Origin: an uncultured Desulfomonile sp.
GTDB lineage: Bacteria > Desulfobacterota > Desulfomonilia > Desulfomonilales > Desulfomonilaceae
Length of the DNA stretch: 64,000 bases
Reading direction: 5' to 3'
NCBI GenBank assembly: GCA_903952205.1
Contig: CAJBEZ010000015.1
Span: 27,930-91,929, forward strand
This document shows, piece after piece, positions 35,066 through 43,915 of this stretch. Position numbers and translations under genes: made by a program. How positions within the stretch are numbered: the first letter of the stretch is position 1; every line of letters begins with the position of its first letter. The notes under the pieces are model-generated. The model was not told the DNA's origin. It made no database searches and saw nothing but the letters and a program-made list of their open reading frames with translations.

Positions 35066-36835
35066 TCAGAAGTTCGCTTGAATTGCAACACGCATACCAA
35101 AAATCGAGTCAATTTCACGATCCGGATTTATACCCCAGTTGTTACTAGAGTTCGGGGTGTTCCAGGAAGATTGTCTCCTGTCCACACACGCGTATTTGAA
35201 CCAGGCACCGGGCTTCCAATAGGCCGCCCTGGCCATTAACGTGTATCCTTCGATGAGTTTCCAATCAAATCCGCCGCCGATTTCATAACCAAGGTCTCTC
35301 TCCAGAATGTTGGGAGCATTCGTAAGATTTCCGTTGTTGTCAGCGAATGAAATGTCCACTAGGTTACCTATTGGGAAGGAATTACCTCTACTACCGTTAC
35401 CGTATTGCAGCGCTGGCTGGGAGGCTGTTTCGGTAGGATCTGGCCTTATCCATCCCCATCCATATCCTTGGGACACCCTGCTGGCGTACAAGAAGGTTGC
35501 GTATGCATTTAGATTAGCTGCTATAGCGTAATCCAATCTTACGCCATACGTGCTGGCATCGGTAATGTAACCGTGGTTGCAAGAGCGAGATATGGAATCG
35601 TTTCCCGATCCGTAGTTATAACCAAGCAACAGGCTGTAGGGAAGATACAGGTTTACACCGCCATTAGGGGAAAGTATGGGAACAATGGTAGGCTGTCTGT
35701 CGATCAGTTTGCCTCCGCGTCTGTCCGGACCCGGATAGTAGGCCCAGAGAAAGCTGATCTTTGCTGGGCCGGCCATAGCGCCGCACTCGACCATACCAGC
35801 CCACAATTCCCAGTAACGAGTTTGAGGCTTGATATAATCCCCGTTTATTCGTTTAAGAGAAAGGCCGTTCTGTCGAAAGAATTCCTGATAAAAGCCGACT
35901 TCAGTATTAAAGAAGAAGCGTCCGTCAAAATACCTGAAATTTGTGAATCCAAAGACCTGCGAGTCGTCCGTCGCAAAGATCGGGTGATCTGTTGGTAAAT
36001 TGGTGTTTGAAAGAATCAGCGATTCCGGTCCCTTGTGACCGTTGGTGTATTCGACAAAGGTCTCGGAACTGATTTTTCTGGCGTTATACATGAGCAGTGC
36101 AGCGACATGAGGTTGAGCCGCCCCACTCCGGTCTGTTTCTAGCGGATAATTTGACGGAGCATCCGCAACGGGCCTTCCAGGGCCCCAAGGATAGTATTGT
36201 CCGACGATAATGAAAGGACCAAATGGAATTGATAGGACTGCCGCCTCAGAGGTGTTCTCTACCGAGTCGATGATCACGCCCATACCGATGGTGTTTGGCT
36301 GTTTTCCTATTTTTAGAATTCCCCAAGGCAGGTTAGCCTGAGCATACCAGGTTTCCCAATAACCGGGGGAGAATGACATTCCGACGCCTGGAGCCTGACT
36401 ATTCAAGTACCTGGAGCTATTCAGCTGGCCATAGCCCACATCCGTATATACAGAAATGGGATTCCAGGCTCCAATTCTGTAGGCTCCCTGAAGTGAAAGC
36501 GCCTGATTCACTTTTACCGTCGGGAGAAAAACTGTGTACATGTAGTTCGCCGCCACATCCGAACCTGTAGCCAGCCTGTCACCCCAAAAAGCTACATCCG
36601 TTCGAAAGGCGACCTCGTGACCAAGCCAACCGTTGCGAGCGGCAAGCCTTACCTTGTCCCACACTGAGCTGTTGTCCTGATTGAATGGCCCGAAGAAGCC
36701 GTTGTCCCCCAGTTCGGAGAATTGATAATACTCCCATGTGAAGGCCCCGGACATTGAGAATTCCCAGGCGCCGACCTGTGAAACTAACAGGACTAACAGC
36801 GCCACAACGAGGCAGACCCGCCGCATTTGATTCAT
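35066..36835 (-). CDS. Outer-membrane beta-barrel (porin-like) protein
   Basis: Predicted outer-membrane protein of 589 residues, family not recognised. The signal peptide is VCLVVALLVLLVSQVGAWEF, with cleavage near GA-WEF. The rest is rich in aromatic residues and Gly/Asn, with alternating hydrophobic strands and long polar loops, as in porins: FSMSGAFTWEYYQFSELGDN, WYAQANLPWGILKIGKQPNT, YNYGSGNDSISRSCNHGY. The C-terminus MRVAIQANF ends in Phe, the standard barrel-assembly signal. It is monocistronic, convergent with the large kinase gene. Substrate unknown. Confidence 0.82.
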   Translation of the reverse strand: MNQMRRVCLVVALLVLLVSQVGAWEFSMSGAFTWEYYQFSELGDNGFFGPFNQDNSSVWDKVRLAARNGWLGHEVAFRTDVAFWGDRLATGSDVAANYMYTVFLPTVKVNQALSLQGAYRIGAWNPISVYTDVGYGQLNSSRYLNSQAPGVGMSFSPGYWETWYAQANLPWGILKIGKQPNTIGMGVIIDSVENTSEAAVLSIPFGPFIIVGQYYPWGPGRPVADAPSNYPLETDRSGAAQPHVAALLMYNARKISSETFVEYTNGHKGPESLILSNTNLPTDHPIFATDDSQVFGFTNFRYFDGRFFFNTEVGFYQEFFRQNGLSLKRINGDYIKPQTRYWELWAGMVECGAMAGPAKISFLWAYYPGPDRRGGKLIDRQPTIVPILSPNGGVNLYLPYSLLLGYNYGSGNDSISRSCNHGYITDASTYGVRLDYAIAANLNAYATFLYASRVSQGYGWGWIRPDPTETASQPALQYGNGSRGNSFPIGNLVDISFADNNGNLTNAPNILERDLGYEIGGGFDWKLIEGYTLMARAAYWKPGAWFKYACVDRRQSSWNTPNSSNNWGINPDREIDSIFGMRVAIQANF

Positions 36836-36935
36836 ACATTTACTCCCAGTATGTTACGTAAAACATTCCTGCAATTGATCAATCAAATTCGGATTGAATT
36901 GTCTTTTTGCTTATCCACCGAATGTTCCGGTTTTA

Positions 36936-37850
36936 CTACTCGGGGTCGCCACCGAGGAACTCCGGACGCTTGAACAATGGATCAGGGTACGTGTAAAACC
37001 CCCGGCCAGATTTTACTCCCAGCCAGCCCTTGTCAATGTAATCCCGCTTTAACATATCGGCGAATTGCTGAGCCCCAGGGTCGCCTGATTGCTTGGCGGC
37101 GGCCTGGCTGACGTGCCAGACAGTGTCCAGTCCCACGAAGTCCCACAGCCCGAAAGGTCCCTGGGGCATGTTGAGGTGAATCATTATAGCCCGGTCCACG
37201 TCCTCCACAGACGCGATTTTGTCCACCAACGCGATTTGCACCGCCTTGTCGCACATGGCCCCGACAATGGCGTTCGACACATAACCGGGAAACTCTTTCT
37301 TTAAGACCAGAGGAACCTGCCTGATGGTTTTGGCGAAAGCCACCAGGAGTTCCACAGTTTCGGGTGAGGTCCCCGGGTGTGGCATGATGTCGACCAGAGG
37401 GGCTTGGAACGGATCGAGAAAGTGCAGCGCCGCAAACTGGGCGGGTCGACCCGTGGCTTCCGCGTACATGGATGGAACCAGCGTGGACGTGTTCGTTGTG
37501 AAGATAGTTTTCGGCTCGCAGACCTGGTTGAACTGGCCAAAGACTTTTGCCTTAAGGTCCACGGCTTCAGGGACCGATTCGCTCAGCAGGTCCGCATCGG
37601 CCCCGTCTCCCTGCTGTGAAGTGTAGTGTATCCGGGACAACGCCGCCTCCGAGGACTCCGTGGTCATTTTCTGTTGAGCTACCAGTTCCTCAGCTAAAGC
37701 CGGTATTTTAACTCGAGCGTTCTCCAGAGACTTGGCCATCGGATCATAAGCGACCACCTCGTAGCCGTATCTGGCGCACTGTAAGGCAATTTTCTGTCCC
37801 ATTGTACCGGCGCCTACAACAAGGATCTTTCGGATATCATCGACTTTCAT
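36936..37850 (-). CDS. 3-hydroxyacyl-CoA dehydrogenase (NAD-dependent)
   Basis: Oxidises a 3-hydroxyacyl-CoA to the 3-ketoacyl-CoA. 304 residues: Rossmann domain ILVVGAGTMGQKIALQCARY, then EAVDLKAKVFGQFNQVCEPK, TNTSTLVPSMYAEATGRPAQ, and the catalytic His region FAALHFLDPFQAPLVDIMPH. The C-terminal domain has KEFPGYVSNAIVGAMCDKAV and LWDFVGLDTVWHV. Some positions differ from the commonest form (PGYVSNAI instead of PGFVxNRL), so the substrate may be unusual. It is the last gene of a GC-richer four-gene minus-strand operon. Confidence 0.88.
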   Translation of the reverse strand: MKVDDIRKILVVGAGTMGQKIALQCARYGYEVVAYDPMAKSLENARVKIPALAEELVAQQKMTTESSEAALSRIHYTSQQGDGADADLLSESVPEAVDLKAKVFGQFNQVCEPKTIFTTNTSTLVPSMYAEATGRPAQFAALHFLDPFQAPLVDIMPHPGTSPETVELLVAFAKTIRQVPLVLKKEFPGYVSNAIVGAMCDKAVQIALVDKIASVEDVDRAIMIHLNMPQGPFGLWDFVGLDTVWHVSQAAAKQSGDPGAQQFADMLKRDYIDKGWLGVKSGRGFYTYPDPLFKRPEFLGGDPE

Positions 37851-37869
37851 GATCAGCCCTCTTTAAGTG

Positions 37870-38739
37870 TTAAAACTGCCCGTAGCGCTGGTAACGGCCC
37901 GTAACGAGTGTGGAACGGTCCCAGCGGCCAGAGAACAGGTAAGGAAAAATGTTGTCCGCCTCTTTGTCTTCGAATTGCGCAAGAGGAAAAACGCCTGCAA
38001 CCCAGTTTGAATTTACGCTGTAGCCCGCGCCGAGCAGCTTCACCACTGCGAGTTCCGCCCACGGGTCGTCCAGCGATGGCTCCATATCAAGCGATTTCAC
38101 GTAGGCCGGTTCCCATGTCTGGTAGTCGGTGACACTGTCGTAGTTGACAAGGGTCATATTAGGAAACGTCACGTGGCCTTCCGGCGCCTGTCCGTAATTG
38201 AACCGAAACAGCAGGCAGGCCCCCCTCTCCCGATATCCGGGCCCGTAATCCTTGCGCTGGGCTTCCATGAGGGGATCGTTATACCCTCCCATCTCGACTT
38301 CGACCGAGAAAATGCGCCGGCCCTTTCTCTCAATGATAGCGCTTGCCCAGTCACCGTTGCGTTCGACGACAATGCGTTCGCACATCTTCTTGGGCAGGCC
38401 CGCAGCTTCGCGCCCGCTGCAGAGGCCCATGTGCGCTCCGGGACCGCTGAGCTGGAGGTTCAGAAAATACACGCCTATGGTTTCACCGTAGCGACATAAG
38501 AGGCTGAGGCCGCCTTCCATGTACCACGGAGCGAACGTGGGCTCGCGGATGTTGACGACATACACCATGGCTATGGGATGCGCGGGGTCTACTAGCTCAA
38601 GCGGTGGGGGCAGCACACGTCGCGCCGCGGCGGGATCGGTCTCCCAGGTAATGTAGAGGCCCTCTTCGTTGTTCATCGCTCCGGGGTTCATAAATGAGTA
38701 AATCTGTTCACGCGGTATGAAATAACTGCCGTTTTTCAT
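37870..38739 (-). CDS. Acetoacetate decarboxylase-family protein
   Basis: 289 residues from the ATG at 38739, chosen for a GGAGG nine bases upstream; the frame runs 16 codons further. The family includes true acetoacetate decarboxylase and other Schiff-base enzymes. The signature EAAGLPKKMCERIV places Lys117-Lys118 where the family's catalytic Lys and its neighbour lie. Also visible: WETDPAAARRVLPPPLELVD and MVYVVNIREPTFAPWYMEGG. The retained Lys pair suggests an active decarboxylase or related beta-keto/retro-aldol enzyme, substrate unknown. It sits between the SDR and the hydroxyacyl-CoA dehydrogenase, 19-35 bp from each. Confidence 0.82.
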   Translation of the reverse strand: MKNGSYFIPREQIYSFMNPGAMNNEEGLYITWETDPAAARRVLPPPLELVDPAHPIAMVYVVNIREPTFAPWYMEGGLSLLCRYGETIGVYFLNLQLSGPGAHMGLCSGREAAGLPKKMCERIVVERNGDWASAIIERKGRRIFSVEVEMGGYNDPLMEAQRKDYGPGYRERGACLLFRFNYGQAPEGHVTFPNMTLVNYDSVTDYQTWEPAYVKSLDMEPSLDDPWAELAVVKLLGAGYSVNSNWVAGVFPLAQFEDKEADNIFPYLFSGRWDRSTLVTGRYQRYGQF

Positions 38740-38774
38740 GGATCGATATCCTCCTTTATGTGGCGCCACGCCGG

Positions 38775-39587
38775 TCACACGGCCCACTCTCCACGTCGCC
38801 GTTTCCGGGCCACGTTCAATAGATAGTCATCAACAGCCTTAGCCGCGTCCGGATTGAAACAACTTCTGGAGCCAGAGGCGTCAGTCTCGTCCCCAAAAAC
38901 CAGTCGCTCGTTTTTCGCCACACCGCTGAGGATCATCCGTGCGGACTCCTCAGGCGACTGGGAGCCCGGAGGGGCTTCCGTGTCCCCCCAGATCGCGGTG
39001 GCCACCGTACCCGGCGTCGCCGATGTCAGGCGGATATTCTCGTCCCACAACTCGTACCGGAGGGCGAGGGTCAGACCGTTCAGAGCGGCCTTGGTTGCGG
39101 AGTACATCGTTTGTTGGGCCATCGGATAGAATGCGATTCCGGATATGATGTTGACAATGTGCCCGCCGCCCTGGGCCCGCATGACCGGCAAGACGGAACG
39201 GATGCCGTAGATTGCCCCGTAGAAGTTCAGAGCGAACGCTTTCTCCCAGTCACCATTGGTCTGCTTGTCAAACTGTCCGCCGAAACCAGCGCCTGCGTTA
39301 TTGAAAAGCAGGTCTATGCGCCCGGCGCCAAATTCAGCCGCTTGTCCGATCATTCCTTTGACTTCCTCTTCATTCGTGACGTCGCACCGGATTCCCAGAG
39401 TCTGGCCCGGTCTGGCGGCGTTTAGCCGTTCGCTCTCCCTGAGGAGATTAGCCTCGTTTATGTCCACGAGGATGACCGTCTTAGCACCGTAGGACAGGAT
39501 GGTTTCCGCCAGAGCCAATCCAATACCAGAGGCTCCGCCAGTTATGACGGCGCATTTATCTCGGTAGTAAGCTTCTGTTTCGCCCAT
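38775..39587 (-). CDS. Short-chain dehydrogenase/reductase (SDR)
   Basis: NAD(P)-dependent oxidoreductase of the classical SDR type, 270 residues. Cofactor motif TGGASGIGLALAETILSYGA, Asp at the end of strand two (ILVDINEANL, favouring NAD), LFNNAGAGFGGQFDKQT, catalytic Ser in HIVNIISGIAFY, and the catalytic pair YSATKAALNG. GGAG precedes the ATG at 39587 by about nine bases. In the operon with the acetoacetate-decarboxylase-like and old-yellow-enzyme genes, it probably acts on an alcohol/ketone intermediate. Confidence 0.9.
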   Translation of the reverse strand: MGETEAYYRDKCAVITGGASGIGLALAETILSYGAKTVILVDINEANLLRESERLNAARPGQTLGIRCDVTNEEEVKGMIGQAAEFGAGRIDLLFNNAGAGFGGQFDKQTNGDWEKAFALNFYGAIYGIRSVLPVMRAQGGGHIVNIISGIAFYPMAQQTMYSATKAALNGLTLALRYELWDENIRLTSATPGTVATAIWGDTEAPPGSQSPEESARMILSGVAKNERLVFGDETDASGSRSCFNPDAAKAVDDYLLNVARKRRRGEWAV

Positions 39588-39702
39588 GCACGCTCGCTCC
39601 TTTTTGCAACTTTCTAATTTTCAAGTTGGCGCTACTCCGGCTTTTGACCCGTATAAAATGAAAACACGCCGACGCTCCGGCGACAACGGTTTGGGGAGCG
39701 CT

Positions 39703-41646
39703 CTAAGGCTCGAAAACAAACGCCTGCCCGTAAGCGTCCTGGGTCGCGTCCACTATTCGCCCGCCACGCACGGCGTCACCTATGACCCGCGCGTCTGGGA
39801 ATACCTCTCTGAAACGCTCAATTACCTGCTTGTAAGGCCTAACGCCCAACGCCATGATGACTGTGTCAGCAGGTACGAACACAGACTCGCCGGTTTCCAT
39901 ACATTCCAGGTCTATTCCCTCCCCGGTGATCTTCACCAGCCGGTGTCCCGGCAAAAGGACTGGGTCATAGCAATCCATACGCTCCTTGATGTCGAGGATA
40001 ACGATGATGTTAGCGCCGGCGCCGATCTGCGGCAGCATGTCCACGAGGCTCGTCTTGTGCCCGGCCCGCATCACAAACTCGGCCGTCTCAAGGCCCGTCA
40101 TGCCTGAACCGACGATAGCGCAGTCGCCTTTTACATCCGACCGCCCCATGAGCACATCTTCGGCGATGACAACGTTTGTCCCATCGATCCCAGGGACAGG
40201 GGGTATAAACGGGCGTGCGCCGCAGGCTATGAACACGCCGCAGGGCGAGAGCGCCTGGACTTTCTCAAGCGTCGCATCCTCCCCGAGGCGTAGTTCGACA
40301 CCGCATTCCTCCACCTGAGCGATCATGGAATCAACGTAACGGGTGATTTTTTCCCTGGCAAAGCCCTTGTCCGCAACGTTTAGCGAACCGCCTAGCCTGA
40401 GAGATGGCTCAAACAGCACAGTGCGGAATCCTCTGTCGCTCAAAACCATGGCGGCGGTAACGCCAGCGGGCCCGCCGCCCACTACAGCCACCGTGCGCCC
40501 CGCTCCGTCACGATTGGGATTGGCGAATTCGCGTTCACGGCCCGTGGTAGGGTTCACCGAGCACTTGACTCGCCGTTCGTGTATGATCTCGTCGAAGCAC
40601 ACCAGGCAGCCGATGCATTTGCTTATGGTCTCAGTCTTGCCGGTCTTGGCCTTCTTGCACCATTCCGGGTCAGCGAGATGCCCGCGCGCCACGCCCACCA
40701 GGTCGCAGCAGCCTTCCGCCAGGATCGCTTCGGCAACCGCAGGCTCCTTTATGTTGGCGACAGCGATGATCGGTATCCTCACATGCTTCTTGATCTCAGC
40801 CGCCATGTATTTTTTCCATCCCTGCTCAATCGTGCCGGGCTCGATGCAGGCGGTGAACTTTGGGCTGTCCGGGATGGTGGAGCTGATGTCGAGGAAGTCA
40901 ACGCCGGCTTTCTCCAGTTCGACTGCGATCCTGCAGCTTGCAGCAAGGTCGTTCCCTCGATCGCCCAGGAATTCTTCAGCAGAAAGTCGGACGCCGAGCG
41001 GAAAACCCTTGCCACATGCCGAGCGGATGCCCGCAAGAATCTCGATCAAGAACCGCAGGCGGTTCTCGAAGTTACCGCCATAATTGTCATCACGCCGGTT
41101 GAGATAAGGTGACAGGAAGCTGTTGATCAGGTAACCATGCGCTCCGTGCAGCTCAACGCCGTCCACTCCCGCCATCTGCGCCAGATGCGCCCCCCTCACA
41201 AACGCCTCCTGAATTTTTTCGATCTCCGGGACCGTAAGCGATCGAGGAGTCTCTCCAGTTACGGGGCTTGTAACGGCCGAGGCGGAGACTGGCTGTTCCC
41301 CCCCGACCGAGAAGCTGGCCTGACGGCCGGGGTGATGCAACTGGATGAACATTTTGGCGCCGTACTTATGCACCGAGTCCATGAGCCGTGCAAGCCCCTG
41401 AACATCCCCAACATTTCTGGCGGCCAGTTGGCAGGGTTCAGCAGCGCCCGCTCCATCCATGACCCGGCAGAGCCCACTGACCATAAGCCCGACTCCGCCC
41501 CGTGCCCGAGCCTCGTAAAAAGCGATGATGTCATCGTTTACGCCGCCCCCCGCCGTAGCGAGGTTTACTCCCATGGCCGTCATGGCCACGCGGTTCTTAA
41601 TCTCCAGGCCACCAATCCGGACCGGGCTAAACAGTCTAGGAAACAT
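39703..41646 (-). CDS. Old yellow enzyme-type FMN/Fe-S/FAD oxidoreductase (2,4-dienoyl-CoA/2-enoate reductase family)
   Basis: 647 residues from the ATG at 41646, which has GGAGGA eight bases upstream; in-frame ATGs further up overlap that site. The N-terminal FMN barrel starts MFPRLFSPVRIGGLEIKNR and has ARGGVGLMVSG, VDGVELHGAHGYLINSFLSP and NRRDDNYGGNFENRLRFLIE. The Fe-S motif is CIGCLVCF with a later Cys in RRVKCSVNP. The C-terminal FAD/NAD(P) domain has VAVVGGGPAGVTAAMVLSDR and CAIVGSGMTGLETAEF. Relatives reduce enoates, dienoyl-CoA or cyclic enones, or oxidise trimethylamine. First gene of the GC-rich catabolic operon. Confidence 0.9.
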   Translation of the reverse strand: MFPRLFSPVRIGGLEIKNRVAMTAMGVNLATAGGGVNDDIIAFYEARARGGVGLMVSGLCRVMDGAGAAEPCQLAARNVGDVQGLARLMDSVHKYGAKMFIQLHHPGRQASFSVGGEQPVSASAVTSPVTGETPRSLTVPEIEKIQEAFVRGAHLAQMAGVDGVELHGAHGYLINSFLSPYLNRRDDNYGGNFENRLRFLIEILAGIRSACGKGFPLGVRLSAEEFLGDRGNDLAASCRIAVELEKAGVDFLDISSTIPDSPKFTACIEPGTIEQGWKKYMAAEIKKHVRIPIIAVANIKEPAVAEAILAEGCCDLVGVARGHLADPEWCKKAKTGKTETISKCIGCLVCFDEIIHERRVKCSVNPTTGREREFANPNRDGAGRTVAVVGGGPAGVTAAMVLSDRGFRTVLFEPSLRLGGSLNVADKGFAREKITRYVDSMIAQVEECGVELRLGEDATLEKVQALSPCGVFIACGARPFIPPVPGIDGTNVVIAEDVLMGRSDVKGDCAIVGSGMTGLETAEFVMRAGHKTSLVDMLPQIGAGANIIVILDIKERMDCYDPVLLPGHRLVKITGEGIDLECMETGESVFVPADTVIMALGVRPYKQVIERFREVFPDARVIGDAVRGGRIVDATQDAYGQAFVFEP

Positions 41647-41713
41647 TTTCGTCACATCCTCCATTGTCAATGATAAACAAATGCGTCCATGCAAGGCAGA
41701 GCTTCATACGCGA

Positions 41714-42970
41714 TCAAATTGCCTGCTGTTGTCCAGTCGCTTCCATTATCGCCACCGTCCGCAATAGGGCGGCTAATACAAAAAAAAGGGGGCCCATTAT
41801 TAACAGGATACAGGCAACAACTGGGAGAGGCACGATACCCGGCAAGATCATGGATACGCCGAAGACTATGCCTAGCGAATTCATCGCAAGTTGAATCCTC
41901 GCAAGTTTTCTAATGATCGGGGGAACAACAATTGGGGTTTCCGGGGAGGTCCTGATTTCATGCTTTCTCTCAAGAAATCGTCTGATAAAAAATACTGCTC
42001 CCCCAAGGATACTTAGAATCCCCAGGAGTATCTGAATCATCCCTGTAAGCAGACCGGGGACAACGCATGAAACCACTCCCAAGCCCGCAAATACAATGCC
42101 AAGGGTTATCATGAACCGTGAGCGGGTGTACTGACCGAGCGGCGTGTCTCCCAGGATCATCATCTGGATGGCCATGATGGTCAGAAGCAGACCCAACTGG
42201 CCATCTGGTGAGAAAGGAAGCATGCCCAGACCGACCGGAAAAAGTAGTAATCCGAGAAGCGTATTAAGAACTCCTAAGAGTATAAGGATTGCCGGCGAGA
42301 GGGGAAGAGACGCCTCCTGAAACAATATAAAACGTCTTTGTAAGTCAGCCCTATCAGCGCTCTGAATAGTCGATGCCGGGTCCTCCTGCTGCTCAGGACC
42401 ATAGGTTCTGAAAACCTTCCAGACACACCACGACAGATAGAAGAAACTCATACCGTAAAAAGAGAGAATTATCGCCGTCCGTGGGTCCGCTCTGAGTGAA
42501 GGAGAAAGAGTTATCAGACCTGAAATGATTGTTAAGGCATAGACAAAAGCGCAGGCTAAGGTTAGTTGGCGCAATATTCCCGGAATCTTTATCCACATCC
42601 TGGCCATTTTTTCAGAAACGCAGAGTTGTAGGAAAAGAATTATACCTCCGATAAAAAGGACTATTCCAACCAGTTGGCGGATAAAATTTGTGAAGTATCC
42701 GGGAATAAAGGAAGTGGCGATTCCGAGAACGGCCGAACCCATTCCGATGAATACAAGAGCCCATGATCGTCGAAGGGCGCCAAATGGGGTCTTGCCCATT
42801 GTGATCATCTGAAATGAAACAATTACCAGAAAGAGGCCGTAGGCGCTGTCTGGGTTATATGGCAGATCTCCAGCGTAAATTTTGAACAGCGTTAGGCCAA
42901 AGAGGAGCCAAAATACTCCGAAGAGGATTAAAACGACAACTTCGAGGGAGAGATCGGATTCTTCCTTCAT
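41714..42970 (-). CDS. Polytopic membrane protein with internal duplication
   Basis: Function not recognised. 418 residues with about ten to eleven hydrophobic helices and a polar linker near 195-225. Residues about 10-95 and 225-310 are repeats of each other: VSFQMITMGKTPFGALRRSW matches MAIQMMILGDTPLGQYTRSR. Both copies are preceded by LPYNPDSAYGLFL/LPFSPDGQLGLLL and followed by GLGV/GSAVLG and FIPG/VVPG. The protein looks like a fused dimer of a four- to five-helix unit. It is 68 bp upstream of the old-yellow-enzyme start on the same strand. Confidence 0.7.
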   Translation of the reverse strand: MKEESDLSLEVVVLILFGVFWLLFGLTLFKIYAGDLPYNPDSAYGLFLVIVSFQMITMGKTPFGALRRSWALVFIGMGSAVLGIATSFIPGYFTNFIRQLVGIVLFIGGIILFLQLCVSEKMARMWIKIPGILRQLTLACAFVYALTIISGLITLSPSLRADPRTAIILSFYGMSFFYLSWCVWKVFRTYGPEQQEDPASTIQSADRADLQRRFILFQEASLPLSPAILILLGVLNTLLGLLLFPVGLGMLPFSPDGQLGLLLTIMAIQMMILGDTPLGQYTRSRFMITLGIVFAGLGVVSCVVPGLLTGMIQILLGILSILGGAVFFIRRFLERKHEIRTSPETPIVVPPIIRKLARIQLAMNSLGIVFGVSMILPGIVPLPVVACILLIMGPLFFVLAALLRTVAIMEATGQQQAI

Positions 42971-43290
42971 TCTTGCATGCCTTTGTCTGCGGGAACGATG
43001 TTACGGCCCGAAGTATTTGACCTAGGTTTGAAATTGGAACATCAACAATTCATCTGCACCATCACGTTCATACTAATAGGCAGTTTCCATTTGCCGCCCC
43101 GGATGAATACAATTAGCCCGCTTGACGGAGGCCGTGAACTAAACCCTTCATTGGCAGCTATAAATCTTACTCAATTTTGAATATGGTCTGGAAGGAAAAT
43201 ACCATGATTCGAGTGGATAATAAAAGGAAATTAGAATTCCATAATCCCGAGTCAAAAAAGTGAAAGTCGCGTCCAACTGTCTCAACATAA
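42971..43290. other. Intergenic region upstream of the transposase fragment
   Basis: About 320 bp. I see no credible gene; a 19-codon frame from the ATG at 43204 follows a purine-rich AGGAAA stretch but resembles nothing. It presumably holds the promoter of the duplicated membrane protein, which I cannot place. Confidence 0.3.
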
Positions 43291-43671
43291 ATGATCTTTT
43301 CTGTTCTATGGGTAGCGGATCGCCTTAAGCAGGTGGCCACCTCGCAACAGCTTATCCGTACTGAAACATTATGTACAGAGCTTTTTGTTCACGAATCCTG
43401 GGATAATCCCGAGAGTCTGGCTTTGCGAAAGAAAACGCACATGCGGGAAGATATTCATTACCGCGAGAAGTGGCAGATAGCCCTGAAACTGATTGATTTG
43501 GCCGTAGCGGATGGCGTTTCCCATGGGGCGGTAGTGGCCGATAGTCGGTACGGCAATATAATGGAGTTTCGCAGGGGACTGGACGAACGGCAAAGAGAAT
43601 TGAATCAAGTATCCTCTCTGCCGGATGTCCGGCGTCAAATCTACCTCTATCTGATGCGAATGCCGATTTGA
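43291..43671 (+). pseudogene. IS701-like transposase fragment
   Basis: Middle piece of a DDE transposase. ELFVHESW and the family-like middle (HYREKWQIALKLIDLAVADG, then HGAVVADSRYG carrying the second catalytic Asp, then MEFRRGLDERQ) match the IS701-type pattern of LPESW... KxELALELID... VVADAxYG... FRxGLEER. N-terminal DNA-binding and C-terminal catalytic parts are missing; the frame ends in unrelated residues (PDVRRQIYLYLMRMPI). No terminal repeats found. It marks the left edge of an accessory stretch. Confidence 0.7.
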
Positions 43672-43741
43672 CTCGGTTCATTTCTGTGTCGGAGTAGATT
43701 AAATTCTATTTTTTTTTTAGCGCCGAACCCGCATTTTTTAT

Positions 43742-43771
43742 TTGACTTTATTTATGATCATTAGGTAGATT
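43742..43771 (+). promoter_or_regulatory. Possible sigma-70-type promoter upstream of the exported glycosidase-like gene
   Basis: TTGACT (43742-43747) and TAGATT (43766-43771) are separated by 18 bases in an AT-rich stretch, 145 bp upstream of the ATG at 43916. The match is fair and the position plausible; nothing else supports it. Confidence 0.3.
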
Positions 43772-43915
43772 AAAAATTGAGGGTGTTATGCTTGTTGCTC
43801 AATTCTACTCTGACTAGTTTTGTGGATCAGGTATGTTTTTAACCTCTAAAATTTTCTAAATTTCTAAAACATTTATTTCTTATTGAATTTTGATTAATTC
43901 AAAGGGAGCGGTCTG

